Below, piece by piece: positions 52,410 through 61,457 of a stretch of DNA of 64,000 nucleotides. Position 1 is the first letter of the stretch; each line of letters begins with the position of its first letter. This DNA is from Alphaproteobacteria bacterium. Its GTDB lineage: Bacteria > Pseudomonadota > Alphaproteobacteria > JAVJRE01. Under the pieces are notes generated by a model. The model ran no database searches and had not been told where the DNA came from. It worked only from the letters and a program-made list of their open reading frames with translations. The DNA lies in NCBI GenBank assembly GCA_040218575.1, contig JAVJRE010000006.1, forward strand, positions 310,001 to 374,000, read 5' to 3'. The position numbers were made by a program, and so were the translations under genes.

Positions 52410-53357
52410 TCAGTCGCCGCCTTCGGTGAGGAACAGGCCCTGTACGCGACGGCCCGCGGCGTTGGTTCCCGGCGGCGCGGCAAACAGCCGGCTGACCCCG
52501 GTATTGAGGTCCACCACAGCATATTCGCCGTTGAGCTGGTTCTGCCCGCGGGTCAGGCGCACAGAACCGATCACGGTGGCCAGTCCGGTATCCACGTCAT
52601 AGACCCCTTCATTGCCGCGCACGATGTCCTGCGGCGTACGGATCTCTACATGACCGACTGCTTCCAGCCGGTTAACCCTGTTATCGCCGGCCTCGGTGAA
52701 GAAGGCCACCAGAATATCCGCCTCCAACCGCTCCTGGCCGCGAATGGCCACTGCATCGCCGCGGGCAATGGCGATCCGCTGGCCGTCCAGATACTCCAGG
52801 CTGTCGCGGGCGGTGATGTCCTCGTTCTGGGTGGTCAGGCGCAGGTTCTGGCCGGTCATCAGCAGCCGTCCCTCATCCACGTCATAAACCGCCGTATCGC
52901 CCCAGGCGGTTTCGGTCGGCGTGCGGATGACCACATTGCCTTGTGCCTCAACCCGCCAGATACGGCTGCCGGTGGCCGGGGCGGCGGCGCTATCCTGGGT
53001 GTCGGCTTGGATACCGGCCTGTGCGCCGGTGGTCCCCTCGTCGCCGGCCTCGCGGTAGTGGGCGCGCAGCACGTCGCCTTCGACCAGCACATCGCCCTGG
53101 CGTGCCGTAGCCTGGCCGCGGGCGATATAGAGGCGCGCATCGCGCTGCCACTCGATACCGTCGGCGGCGGCAATGTCGATGGGCTGGCCGCCGTCGAGAT
53201 TGCCCAGAAGCTGGGCATCAACGGACGGGGTCGCAAAGCCCAGCAGGGCCGCCGCCGCCGCCAGGGCGATGGCCCGGCGCAAGGGCGCGCGGCGCAGGGG
53301 GCGCAGGCCGGCGCGGCCGGGCGCGTAGTTTGGGGTGCGGTTAGGGGTGGCGGTCAT
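52410..53357 (-). CDS. lptA: Periplasmic LPS-bridge protein LptA
   Basis: A 315-residue OstA-family protein. A signal peptide (ALRRAIALAAAAALLGFATPSVDA region, about 28-52) leads to beta-jellyroll repeats marked by IEWQRDARLYIARGQATAR, VRIxTP-type strands (NVVIRTPTETAWGD, HVEIRTPQDIVRGN) and GxAVYDVD/YDVDTG. It forms the periplasmic bridge that carries LPS from LptC to LptD. It is longer than E. coli LptA, as usual in alphaproteobacteria. It overlaps lptC by 4 nt. Confidence 0.93.
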   Translation of the reverse strand: MTATPNRTPNYAPGRAGLRPLRRAPLRRAIALAAAAALLGFATPSVDAQLLGNLDGGQPIDIAAADGIEWQRDARLYIARGQATARQGDVLVEGDVLRAHYREAGDEGTTGAQAGIQADTQDSAAAPATGSRIWRVEAQGNVVIRTPTETAWGDTAVYDVDEGRLLMTGQNLRLTTQNEDITARDSLEYLDGQRIAIARGDAVAIRGQERLEADILVAFFTEAGDNRVNRLEAVGHVEIRTPQDIVRGNEGVYDVDTGLATVIGSVRLTRGQNQLNGEYAVVDLNTGVSRLFAAPPGTNAAGRRVQGLFLTEGGD

Positions 53358-54019
53358 GGCGCTGCCTGCAACAGGGTGAGGGTCGCCGCTCCGGTGAAAT
53401 GGATGCCGCCGCCGAAATCGTCCATGCGAAAGCCCTGAGCATGGAGGACGCCGGCCGGGCCGTGGGCGACAACCGGTGCGTCGCCGCTGGCGGTTCCGGC
53501 GGCCAGATCGATGCGGGCGGCCTCGGTCTTCATCTCATAGCCCTGATCATGAAACAGCGTGACATTGCCGGCGAGATCAAGCTGTTCGGTGTTTTCCCGG
53601 TAGACGCCACTGTCGGCCAGGATAGCCAGCCAGGCGCCGTCTTCCAGAGTGATGTCCGCCGCCGGCCGCTCCAGCATGACCAGGGTCTCGCTGGTCTCGG
53701 GTTGCTGCACCGCCGACGCGGCGGTGACCACGAACGGCCGCCTCTTCGCATCGCGCCCGAGATAGCGGGCATTGGCCATGCGCGGCTCTTCGAACAGCGC
53801 GCCGATAGCGTCCGTCGCGCCGACACGAAAGCGCTCGACACTGGGCTGGATACCGGGCCAGGCGATGATCAGAGCGAGCAGGCCCAGCGCCGCCAGGGGC
53901 AGAGCGATGCGCAGCAGGGTGACCCACCGGCTGTAGGCGGAGACGAAGCGGGCGCGCCGCCCGCGCCGACCGCCGGGAGACAGGGGTTCAGTATCGGTCA
54001 GGGTGTGATCACGGGCCAT
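53354..54019 (-). CDS. lptC: LPS export protein LptC
   Basis: A 221-residue bitopic inner-membrane protein. A basic N-terminus is followed by one TM helix (about 37-57, IALPLAALGLLALIIAW) and a periplasmic LptC fold with VTAASAVQQPE, LADSGVYRENTEQLDLAGNV and DDFGGGIHFTG. The ATG at 54019 gives the usual size. It links LptB2FG to LptA. Starts 11 bp after kdsD and overlaps lptA. Confidence 0.9.
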   Translation of the reverse strand: MARDHTLTDTEPLSPGGRRGRRARFVSAYSRWVTLLRIALPLAALGLLALIIAWPGIQPSVERFRVGATDAIGALFEEPRMANARYLGRDAKRRPFVVTAASAVQQPETSETLVMLERPAADITLEDGAWLAILADSGVYRENTEQLDLAGNVTLFHDQGYEMKTEAARIDLAAGTASGDAPVVAHGPAGVLHAQGFRMDDFGGGIHFTGAATLTLLQAAP

Positions 54020-54030
54020 GGCGGTGTGGG

Positions 54031-55059
54031 TCAAAGGATGCCGGCCCTCAGGCAATCGTGCATGTGGAGAATCCCGACAGGCACATCTTCCTCGACGACG
54101 AAGGCAACGAAACAAGGGCGCTCGTTCATTGCCTTGAGCGCCGCCACCGCCAGATCAAGGGGCGTCAGGTTGAGCGGTTCGCGGGTCATCACTTCATCCA
54201 CCGGACGGGCCAGCAGGCCGGCGTCCATGTGCCGTCTGAGATCGCCATCGGTAATGATCCCGGCGAGGCGTCCGTCGGCCATCACGCCGACGCAGCCGAA
54301 CGCTTTCTCGGCCATGATCAGGATGGCCGCGCCCATGGTGGTGCCGCTGGCCACCAGGGGCAGAGAATCGCCGCGATGCATGATTTGCTCGACCCGCAGC
54401 AGGCGGCCTGACAACTGCCCCCTGGGATGGAGGGCCACATAGTCCTCGGCGGTAAAGCCCCGCTGCTCCAGCAGGGCCACCGCCAGGGCGTCGCCCAGCG
54501 CCATGGCCAGGGTCGTCGAGGTGGTGGGCGCCATGCCCAGCGGACAGGCCTCTTCGACCGGCGGCAGGACCAGGGCCGCATCGGCCGCCTGGTCCAGGGT
54601 ACTGCCGGCCTGGCCGGTAATGACAACCAGGGGAATGGCGTGGCGCCGGCTGTGGCCGATGAAGTCCGACAGTTCGGCCGTCTCGCCAGACTGGGACAGG
54701 GCCAGCAGGACGTCCTTGCCGGTGATCATGCCGAGATCACCGTGGCTGGCTTCGCTGGGATGGACGAAGTGGGCCGGGGTCCCGGTGGAGGCGAGGGTGG
54801 CGGCAATCTTGCGGCCAACATGACCACTCTTGCCCATGCCGGTCACGATGACGCGCCCGCCGCCGTCATGGTCGATGGCGCGGGCGATGATCTGCACGGC
54901 ACGACTGAAGCCAGGGCCGATGTGGTCGGCCAGCAGGGCCAGGGCCTGACTTTCCTGGGTGAGAACCCGCCGCGCGGTGGCGAGGGCGGCATCATCCGGT
55001 GATGAATCATGTGGCCTGGCGGCGGTAACGGCGGAAAGGTGCGTTTTTTTTCTGGGCAC
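54031..55059 (-). CDS. kdsD: D-arabinose 5-phosphate isomerase (KpsF/GutQ family)
   Basis: Makes arabinose 5-phosphate, the first step to KDO of the LPS core. It has 342 residues from GTG 55059, which is preceded by GGAGACCCA; a GTG at 55125 would add 22 residues. The SIS domain shows VTGMGKSGHVGRKIAATLAS, PSEASHGDLGM and ALSQSGETAELSD. Two CBS domains follow (MHRGDSLPLV and VDEVMTREPLNL). A run of eight A (codons 3-6) lies in the non-conserved N-terminus. It heads kdsD-lptC-lptA-lptB-rpoN. Confidence 0.93.
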   Translation of the reverse strand: MPRKKTHLSAVTAARPHDSSPDDAALATARRVLTQESQALALLADHIGPGFSRAVQIIARAIDHDGGGRVIVTGMGKSGHVGRKIAATLASTGTPAHFVHPSEASHGDLGMITGKDVLLALSQSGETAELSDFIGHSRRHAIPLVVITGQAGSTLDQAADAALVLPPVEEACPLGMAPTTSTTLAMALGDALAVALLEQRGFTAEDYVALHPRGQLSGRLLRVEQIMHRGDSLPLVASGTTMGAAILIMAEKAFGCVGVMADGRLAGIITDGDLRRHMDAGLLARPVDEVMTREPLNLTPLDLAVAALKAMNERPCFVAFVVEEDVPVGILHMHDCLRAGIL

Positions 55060-55406
55060 CTGGGTCTCCGGTAGGGTCCTGGGCGGCGGTCGGCCCGTCA
55101 CCGGCAACCTTGCCGTGGCTGTCACTCTGGTTCGACTGCCGCAGGCGGGGCCACGGTTGCGATCTTGCCATGCCTGCCGCCGCGCGCGGCAGTATGCGCG
55201 CGGCCGTGCTCATGGTCAACGAATCGCACGGGAATCACGGGGAAAAGCGCCGCATACAGGTCGGGAACGGCGCCGTATAGGGAATGCGGGTGCGAGCTGT
55301 CCCGGGGTCATCGCCGCCACCCGCATCGCAGCCCCCGCCGCCGTGGCACCACCCGGGGCGGCGTCACCGGAGGCGGCAGCACGCGGCGCGCCACCGCCGG
55401 CCGGCG
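55060..55406. other. Intergenic region between rnd and kdsD
   Basis: A 347-bp stretch without a gene. Apart from the kdsD promoter listed separately it is GC-rich sequence with CCG and GCC runs. No sigma-54 -24/-12 site with correct spacing, no terminator and no small RNA was recognised. Confidence 0.6.
55191..55219 (-). promoter_or_regulatory. Candidate sigma-70 promoter of kdsD-lpt-rpoN
   Basis: On the minus strand TTGACC (plus-strand 55214-55219), a 17-bp spacer, then CATACT (plus-strand 55191-55196). It lies about 130 bp before the kdsD start and would drive kdsD-lptC-lptA-lptB-rpoN and perhaps ptsN. Confidence 0.6.
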
Positions 55407-56030
55407 CTAGTGCGCGAAGATGTCGTGATCGGCCCAGCCGGCGAGGTCAAGGGCGGCGCGGCCTGGCAGGAACTCAAAGCACGCCTCGGCCAGCCCGCTG
55501 CGGCCCTCGCGGGCAAGCAGCTTGTCGAGGGCCCCGCGCAGGGCGTGCAGATGCAGAACGTCCTCGGCGGCGTAGCGCAACTGTTCATCGCTGAGCTTGT
55601 CGGCGCCCCAGTCGGACGTCTGTTGCTGCTTGGAGATGTCGACTCCCAGCAGATCGCGGCAGAGGTCCTTGAGACCATGACGATCGGTGCTGGTGCGCGA
55701 CAGACGCGAGGCGATCTTGGTGCAATAGACCGGCCGGCAGGTGACGGCCAGATCGCGGGCGATGACGGCGATGTCGAAGCGAGCGAAATGGAACAGCTTG
55801 GTCAGGGTCTCATCGGCGAGCAGCCGTCGCAGGTTCGGCGCGTCATAGGGTCGGTCCTGGCCGGCGGCGAAGCGAACCAGATGGGCCTGGCCGTCGCCGT
55901 CCGACAACTGGACCAGGCACAACCGGTCGCGCGCCAGGTTGAGGCCCATGGTCTCGCTGTCCACGGCGATGCTGCCGCGAAACGACAGTCCGTCCGGCAG
56001 GTCGCCCTGATGCAGATGAATATGGTCCAT
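55407..56030 (-). CDS. rnd: Ribonuclease D (short form)
   Basis: A 207-residue 3'-5' exoribonuclease of the DEDDy class. Catalytic residues appear as AVDSETMGL (Asp and Glu), FHFARFDIAVI (Asp) and YAAEDVLHL (Tyr and Asp). The C-terminal HRDC domain of E. coli RNase D is absent, as is normal for this alphaproteobacterial type. It should trim 3' ends of tRNA and other small RNAs. The tRNA-Leu gene lies 165 bp upstream on the same strand. Confidence 0.93.
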   Translation of the reverse strand: MDHIHLHQGDLPDGLSFRGSIAVDSETMGLNLARDRLCLVQLSDGDGQAHLVRFAAGQDRPYDAPNLRRLLADETLTKLFHFARFDIAVIARDLAVTCRPVYCTKIASRLSRTSTDRHGLKDLCRDLLGVDISKQQQTSDWGADKLSDEQLRYAAEDVLHLHALRGALDKLLAREGRSGLAEACFEFLPGRAALDLAGWADHDIFAH

Positions 56031-56195
56031 GATGCCCTGTGGCCTCGCTTGTGTTGCCGCTTTCGCCGGCCCCTGTCCGTGGCGCAGAAGCCCGCGCCCG
56101 TCAGGCCCGCGGAGTGGAACGGCCCCGACACGGTTGGCGCGGCGGGGCGATCAAGCGGCAGGCAGGCGCGGCTGGCCCGGTGTGTCGCAAGGCGC

Positions 56196-56281
56196 TGGTG
56201 CCCAGGAGAAGACTCGAACTTCCACGACCTTGCGGTCACTAGCACCTGAAGCTAGCGCGTCTACCATTCCGCCACCTGGGC
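56196..56281 (-). tRNA. tRNA-Leu (anticodon CAG)
   Basis: An 86-nt class II tRNA with a long variable arm (GTGACCGCAAGGTCGTG region). The acceptor stem GCCCAGG pairs with CCTGGGC. The anticodon stem-loop is CTAGC-TTCAGGT-GCTAG, giving CAG, which reads CUG, the main leucine codon in this GC-rich genome. The T-arm has GTTCGAGTC and the CCA end is encoded. Confidence 0.97.
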
Positions 56282-56301
56282 CAAGGCTGCAGCGAAGGTT
56301 C

Positions 56302-56329
56302 GATATAATGGGGCCGGGGCCTGAGTCAA
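56302..56329 (-). promoter_or_regulatory. Promoter of tRNA-Leu
   Basis: On the minus strand TTGACT (plus-strand 56324-56329), a 16-bp spacer, then TATATC (plus-strand 56302-56307), ending 20 bp before the tRNA 5' end. Good hexamers and position for a stable-RNA promoter. Confidence 0.7.
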
Positions 56330-56461
56330 TGCCGCCGGGGGGTCGGAGCGGCGCCCGCCGCCACCGGCGGGGCCCGTCAATCGGTGAAAGCGGCTATCCT
56401 CTGCACGCGGTTTTGACGCATAAACACGAGGTTGGCGAAGCAATGACGGGAGCGGGCGACC

Positions 56462-57424
56462 ATGGCGGCTGAACGGGTGACCATCTTCGGCGCTTCGGGC
56501 TTTCTCGGTCGCTATATGGTGCGGCGCCTGGCGGCCGACGGCGCCACCATCATCGCCGCCCAGCGCCATCCTGAGGAAGCCCGGTTCCTGAAAATGGCGG
56601 GCGATCCCGGACAGATCGTGCCGATCGCCGCCAGCCTGGCCGACGCCGCGTCGGTCAGCCGCGCCGTCGCCGGAGCCAGCGTGGTGATTAACCTGGTGGG
56701 CATTCTGGACGAGTCCGGCGGCCGCCGTTTCAACGCGGTTCACCGCGACGGCGCGCGGCGGATTGCCGAGGCGGCGGCGGCGGCCGGCGCCCGGCGGTTG
56801 ATCCAGGTCTCTGCCCTGGGTGCGTCGGCGCAATCGCCATCGGCCTATGCCCGCTCCAAGGCAGGCGGTGAGCGCGCGGTGCTGGACGCCTTTCCCAGCG
56901 CCACGATTCTGCGGCCGGGGGTGGTGTTCGGCGCCGAGGACAATTTCCTGAACCGCTTTGCCGCCATGGCCCGGTTGAGCCCGGCCTTGCCCTTGATCGG
57001 CGGCGGGCACAACCGCATGCAGCCGGTCTTTGTGGGCGATGTGGCAGCGGCCGCGGCGGCGGTGCTGGCCGATCCCCGGACGGCGGGGCGCACCTATGAG
57101 CTGGGCGGCCCCGGCGTCTATAGCATGCGGCGCCTGATGGAGCTGGTTCTGAGCTATAGCGGACGCCGCCGCCTGCTGGTGTGGGTGCCGACGCCGCTGG
57201 CCAGTGTGCTGGCGGCAGTTCTCGGCCTGCTGCCGCAGCCGCCGCTGACGCGCGATCAGGTGCGTCAGTTGCAGTACGACAATGTAGTGGCCGACGGCGC
57301 GCTGAGCCTGGCCGACCTCGGCGTGACGGCAACGCCGCTGGAAACCGTGGCGCCGCAGACCCTGGCGCGATTCCGCCGGGCCGGCGGCCTGGCCGGTGCG
57401 GCCGACAGGGCCCGCCCCGCCTGA
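56462..57424 (+). CDS. NDUFA9-like NAD(P)-binding protein (complex I accessory family)
   Basis: A 320-residue atypical short-chain dehydrogenase. The Rossmann motif is VTIFGASGFLGRYMVRRL at the N-terminus. Then VINLVGILDESGGRRFNAVH, LIQVSALGAS and SAYARSKAGGERAV with the Tyr-x-x-x-Lys pair, and ILRPGVVFGAEDNFLNRF. The C-terminus has a hydrophobic patch (ASVLAAVLGLLP). Homologues in alphaproteobacteria and mitochondria are the NDUFA9 complex I subunit or its assembly relatives. It is the first plus-strand gene after the divergent tRNA-Leu and faces uppP. Confidence 0.9.
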   Translation: MAAERVTIFGASGFLGRYMVRRLAADGATIIAAQRHPEEARFLKMAGDPGQIVPIAASLADAASVSRAVAGASVVINLVGILDESGGRRFNAVHRDGARRIAEAAAAAGARRLIQVSALGASAQSPSAYARSKAGGERAVLDAFPSATILRPGVVFGAEDNFLNRFAAMARLSPALPLIGGGHNRMQPVFVGDVAAAAAAVLADPRTAGRTYELGGPGVYSMRRLMELVLSYSGRRRLLVWVPTPLASVLAAVLGLLPQPPLTRDQVRQLQYDNVVADGALSLADLGVTATPLETVAPQTLARFRRAGGLAGAADRARPA

Positions 57425-57482
57425 CAAGCCAAGCCCGACAAACAGCTACGTCCGTCCGGCGACTGGCCGTCCGGCGCAACGC

Positions 57483-58298
57483 TCAGCCGGAGAGGCCGCC
57501 GAAGCCGTAGATCCAGATCAGCAGGCCGCCGCCCAGCAGCAGCCGGTAGACGACGAAGGGCGTGAAGCGCGCCCGTTCCAGCCAGCGCAGTAGCAGGGCG
57601 ATGGCCAGCAGGGCGGCGGCAAAGGCGAAGCTGGCGGCGACCAGCGCGTCGATCTGCAGTCGCACGTCGCCCAGCCGCCACAGGTCTACCGCCGCCAGGA
57701 CGCCGGCGGCGAAGATGGTGGGGATCGACAGCAGCATGGAGAAGCGGGCGCTCTCCCGCCGCTCCAGCCCCAGCGCGCGGGCCGCCGTCATGGTGATGCC
57801 GGCGCGGCTGGTGCCGGGGATCAGCGCCAGCACCTGGGCCAGACCGATGGCCAGGCCCGAACCATAGTCCAGATGCTCAATGCGCCTGACGGTCATGCCG
57901 ATATTGTCGGCGACGTAGAGCAGAACGGCGAAAATGACGGTCGCCCAGGCAATGATCTCTGCATTGCGCAGTATATCGCCGAGATAGACATGGACGAGGA
58001 AGCCGGCGATCACCACCGGCGCGGTGGCGACGGTGATGACCCCGGCCAGCTTTGCACCGGGGTCGCGTCGCCGTTGCATCATGCGCACCAGGCCTACCAG
58101 CATCTGCCATATCTCCTGGCGGAAATAGACCAGCACGGCCAGCAGGGTGCCCACATGAAGTGCGATGTCGATCAGCGCGCCCTGATCCTGCACGCCGGTC
58201 ACCTGCGGCAGCAGAATGAGATGGGCGGAGGAGCTGACCGGTAGAAACTCGGTCAGTCCCTGAACGATGGCGAGCAGAATGATGAACAGCAGCGGCAC
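57483..58298 (-). CDS. uppP: Undecaprenyl-diphosphatase (BacA family)
   Basis: Integral membrane enzyme that recycles undecaprenyl diphosphate for peptidoglycan and polysaccharide synthesis. It has 271 residues from a GTG preceded by GGGGAA, and the usual eight TM helices. The two active-site motifs are QGLTEFLPVSSSAHLIL near the N-terminus and LIPGTSRAGITMTAA around residue 165. Overexpression of the family gives bacitracin tolerance. Its stop faces the NDUFA9-like gene with 58 bp between. Confidence 0.96.
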   Translation of the reverse strand: MPLLFIILLAIVQGLTEFLPVSSSAHLILLPQVTGVQDQGALIDIALHVGTLLAVLVYFRQEIWQMLVGLVRMMQRRRDPGAKLAGVITVATAPVVIAGFLVHVYLGDILRNAEIIAWATVIFAVLLYVADNIGMTVRRIEHLDYGSGLAIGLAQVLALIPGTSRAGITMTAARALGLERRESARFSMLLSIPTIFAAGVLAAVDLWRLGDVRLQIDALVAASFAFAAALLAIALLLRWLERARFTPFVVYRLLLGGGLLIWIYGFGGLSG

Positions 58299-58441
58299 GA
58301 GCGTTCCCCGTGTTTGACCGTGGGCAATGGACCCCGGCACCAGCGATCTTCCGGCGCCCTTATAGCATCGACCGGCCACCCGCGCGCGGGGCGACGCGGC
58401 CAGTCAACGCCGGCCGTCCGGCACGGTCCGGGCATGGCATT

Positions 58442-58489
58442 GGTACGGGCACTGGTATGGGCACTGGCATGGGCGCGGCCATGGGTCGG
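58442..58489 (+). repeat. Degenerate 12-bp tandem repeat between uppP and the GST gene
   Basis: Four copies in register: ggtacgggcact, ggtatgggcact, ggcatgggcgcg, gccatgggtcgg. They lie in the 272-bp gap between two divergent genes. No other feature of that gap is recognised. Confidence 0.75.
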
Positions 58490-58570
58490 ACATAGGCCCG
58501 GCATGGCCACACGACTGCGGCGGGCGAAACGGCTGACGCCTGACGCCGCCATGGCTTAGTATGACGCCGC

Positions 58571-59239
58571 ATGTGGACGCTCTATCACGTCTGGCTGTCG
58601 CCGGCCTGCCGCAAGGTGCGAATCGTTCTGGCCGAGAAGCAGATCGATTTCCAGCTCGTCTCTGAAAAGACATGGCAGCGACGGGAGGAGTTTCTTGCTC
58701 TCAACCCGGCCGGCGAGGCGCCGGTGCTGGTGCATACCAGCGGTTCGGTCGTCGCCGAGTCGGGCGCCATCTGTGAGTATCTGGAAGAGACCTGCCCGGA
58801 ACCGGCGCTGATCGGCGAGAGTGCGCTGGAACGGGCCGAAACGCGCCGTCTTGTCGCCTGGTTCGATGGCAAGTTCCAGCGCGAGGTGACGGCCAATATC
58901 ACCGAAGAAAAAATGATGAAGCGGATGCTGCGGGGTGGCTCGCCGGATTCCCAGGCGTTGCGCGCAGGCTATGCCAATCTGCAGACTCATCTGGCCTATA
59001 TCACCTGGCTGACCGACCGGCGGAACTGGCTGGCCGGCGACCAATTCTCGCTGGCCGACATCGCCGCCGCCGCCCATCTGTCGGCGCTGGACTATCTGGG
59101 TGATGTGCCGTGGGACGACCATGAGGCGGTCAAGACCTGGTATTCCCGGGTCAAGTCCAGGCCCAGCTTCCGCATTATTCTGGCCGACCATATTCCTGGC
59201 CTGCCGCCGCCGCCGCACTATGCCAATCTCGATTTCTGA
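58571..59239 (+). CDS. Glutathione S-transferase family protein
   Basis: A 222-residue GST. The thioredoxin-like N-terminal domain has YHVWLSPACRKVRIVLAEK (with Ser and Cys near the glutathione site), NPAGEAPVLV (cis-Pro) and ESGAICEYLEE. The helical C-terminal domain contains WLAGDQFSLADIAAAAHLSALDYLG, the GST C-cap motif. The beta/xi class is not clear. The next gene begins within its last 20 bp. The substrate is unknown. Confidence 0.92.
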   Translation: MWTLYHVWLSPACRKVRIVLAEKQIDFQLVSEKTWQRREEFLALNPAGEAPVLVHTSGSVVAESGAICEYLEETCPEPALIGESALERAETRRLVAWFDGKFQREVTANITEEKMMKRMLRGGSPDSQALRAGYANLQTHLAYITWLTDRRNWLAGDQFSLADIAAAAHLSALDYLGDVPWDDHEAVKTWYSRVKSRPSFRIILADHIPGLPPPPHYANLDF

Positions 59240-60440
59240 CCCGCCGGGCCCGTCGTACAGCGCTCTGCCCGGGCCGGCGGGCCGGCCCCCGGTGATCCTG
59301 CAGGTGCTGCCGGCGTTGGGCAGTGGCGGGGCGGAGCAGGGAGCGATTGATGTGGCAGCGGCGACAGCGGCGGCTGGTGGTGTCGCCCTTGTGGCGTCGG
59401 CCGGTGGCGCCCGGGTGCGTGAAATCGAACGCGCTGGCGGCCGCCACATTACGCTGCCCCTGGCCTCCAAGTCGCCGGCCACGCTATGGGCTAATGCCGG
59501 CCGCCTGGCGCGACTGATCGAGGCCGAAGGAGTCGATCTGGTGCATGTGCGGTCACGCGCCCCGGCATGGAGCGCCAGGCTGGCCTGCCGCCGCACCGCA
59601 ACGCCGTTCATGACCACGTTTCACGGCACCTACAACGAATCGAACCGGATCAAGCGGGCCTACAACGCCATCATGGCGAAGGGTGATCGGGTGATCGCCA
59701 TTTCCCACTTCATCGCGCACCATGTGCAGACGCGCTACGGCGTGGGTGAGGACCGTCTGCGGATCATCCCGCGCGGTATCAACCTGGCCATCTTCGATCC
59801 CGACCGGGTGCCGGCGGAGCGCTTGATCCAGATTGTCGAGGGGTGGCGGCTGGCCGATGGTGAACCGGTCATCGTCATGCCTGGCCGGTTGACCCGGTGG
59901 AAGGGCCATGAGGTGGTGATCCGCGCCGTGGCGGACCTGGGCCGGAGCGATCTGCGCTGTGTCTTTGTGGGTGACGGGCCTGAGCGCTATCGCGACGAGA
60001 TGGTGGCGCTGGCTCGCTCGCTGGGCATTGAGTCGGTCGTTCAGTTCGTCGGTCCGTGCCGCGACATGGCCGCGGCCTACAAGGCAGCCGACGTGGTGGT
60101 GTCGGCCTCCACCGACCCGGAGGGGTTTGGTCGGGTGGTGGCCGAGGGCATGGCCATGGGCCGGCCGGTGGTGGCCAGCGCCCATGGCGGTGCCGTGGAG
60201 CAGCTTGATGGCGGCGCGCTCGGCTGGCTGACGCCGCCGGGTGACGCGGCGGCGCTGGCCCGCGGGCTGGCCGAGGCGCTGGCCCTGGACGGTGACAGCC
60301 GGGCCGACCTGGCGCGCCGCGCCATGGACCATGTGCGGACGCACTATGATCAGCGCCTGATGTGCCGCCGCACGCTGGCTGTCTATAGCGAGCTCTTGGC
60401 CGGCGGCACGAGGCCCGAAGCGGCAAGCGTTCCGGCGTGA
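59220..60440 (+). CDS. Glycosyltransferase family 4 protein
   Basis: A 406-residue GT-B fold enzyme. The donor-binding half has VIVMPGRLTRWKGHEVVIRA, FVGDGPERYRDEMV and the Glu of DPEGFGRVVAEGMAMGRPVVAS. The acceptor half has VLPALGSGGAEQGAIDVA and VHVRSRAPAWSARLA. It probably adds a sugar to LPS or another surface glycan. The start overlaps the GST end by 20 bp and its stop overlaps the GT9 start (GTGA), giving a tight GST-GT4-GT9 operon. Confidence 0.92.
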   Translation: MPISISDPPGPSYSALPGPAGRPPVILQVLPALGSGGAEQGAIDVAAATAAAGGVALVASAGGARVREIERAGGRHITLPLASKSPATLWANAGRLARLIEAEGVDLVHVRSRAPAWSARLACRRTATPFMTTFHGTYNESNRIKRAYNAIMAKGDRVIAISHFIAHHVQTRYGVGEDRLRIIPRGINLAIFDPDRVPAERLIQIVEGWRLADGEPVIVMPGRLTRWKGHEVVIRAVADLGRSDLRCVFVGDGPERYRDEMVALARSLGIESVVQFVGPCRDMAAAYKAADVVVSASTDPEGFGRVVAEGMAMGRPVVASAHGGAVEQLDGGALGWLTPPGDAAALARGLAEALALDGDSRADLARRAMDHVRTHYDQRLMCRRTLAVYSELLAGGTRPEAASVPA

Positions 60441-61390
60441 CTGCCGTCCTGGTGATCAAGCACGGAGCGCTGGGTGACCTGGTGCAGGCCATGGATGCGT
60501 TGCAGGCGATCCGCCGTCACCATGGCGATGACACGGTGGTGGCCCTGACCGCGCCGGCCTTCGCGCCGCTGCTGGAGGCCTGCCCGTGGGTGGACCGGGT
60601 CTGGATCGACACGCGACCCGGCCCGTGGCAGGTCGGCGCCTGGCTGGCGCTGGCCCGCCGCATGGCCGCCGCCCGCTTCGCCCGTGTCTATGACTTGCAG
60701 AACTCCGGTCGCACCCGCTGGTATCGCCGGCTGCGACGGCTGGCCGGTGACCGCAGCAGCCAGTGGTGCGGCACCGATCCGATGGCCGACGTGGCGCATG
60801 TGGACCCGACCTTCCGTCAGCGCCACAACCAGGACAATCTGGCCCGCCTGCTGGCGACAGCCGGAATCACCGTTGAGCCGCAGGCGGACCTGTCCTGGCT
60901 CGACGGCGACATAGCAGAGCTGACGCCAGCCGGGCGTTTTGTTCTGCTGGTTGCCGGCTCGTCGCCTGGCCATCCTGAGAAACGCTGGCCGGCATTGTCT
61001 TTCGCCGTGTTGGCGCAGGGCCTGGTGAAAGACGGACTGACACCGGTGTTGATCGGCGGCGCGGCCGAAATGGCTGTGCTGGACGAGATCGCCCTGGTTT
61101 GCCCCGGCGCCCTCAATCTGGCCGGCCGCACCAGCCTTGGCCAGGTGGCGGCGCTGGCCCGCCGCGCCGCCGGCGCGGTCGCCGGCGACACCGGCCCGGC
61201 CTTCATCATCGCGGCGGTGGGGTGTCCGCTGACCTGGCTGCTGTCGGCCCATGGCAATCCGCGGCGCTCGACTCCGCGCGGTGCCTCCGTTGCGGTGCTA
61301 CAGCGCGACGCGATTGCGGCCATCACGGTGGATGAGGTGCGGCGCGCTCTGGCCCTGCGGCCCAGCGGACCGGCGGCGGATGCCGATTGA
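60437..61390 (+). CDS. Glycosyltransferase family 9 (heptosyltransferase-like)
   Basis: A 317-residue GT-B enzyme of the LPS heptosyltransferase family. It begins VLVIKHGALGDLVQAMDALQ, the GT9 loop. C-terminal signatures are PGHPEKRWPALSFAVLA (nucleotide-sugar binding, with KRWP), LIGGAAEMA, LAGRTSLGQVAALARRA and AGDTGPAFIIAAVG. It should transfer heptose or a related sugar to the LPS core, in line with the kdsD and lpt genes nearby. Confidence 0.91.
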   Translation: MTAVLVIKHGALGDLVQAMDALQAIRRHHGDDTVVALTAPAFAPLLEACPWVDRVWIDTRPGPWQVGAWLALARRMAAARFARVYDLQNSGRTRWYRRLRRLAGDRSSQWCGTDPMADVAHVDPTFRQRHNQDNLARLLATAGITVEPQADLSWLDGDIAELTPAGRFVLLVAGSSPGHPEKRWPALSFAVLAQGLVKDGLTPVLIGGAAEMAVLDEIALVCPGALNLAGRTSLGQVAALARRAAGAVAGDTGPAFIIAAVGCPLTWLLSAHGNPRRSTPRGASVAVLQRDAIAAITVDEVRRALALRPSGPAADAD

Positions 61391-61457
61391 GCAAGCGTTA
61401 ACCAAAACAAGCCAGAGTGGCGGCCGGATTCGGTGAATACGGACCGGGCGGCCGGCT

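Noticed and set aside
55045-55056. Run of eight A in the kdsD N-terminus as a phase-variation tract
   Set aside because: It lies in a non-conserved extension whose start codon is itself uncertain, and I have no evidence of length variation.
55060-55406. Sigma-54 promoter that would make rpoN autoregulated
   Set aside because: A TGGCA occurs on the minus strand, but no GC element lies at the required distance.
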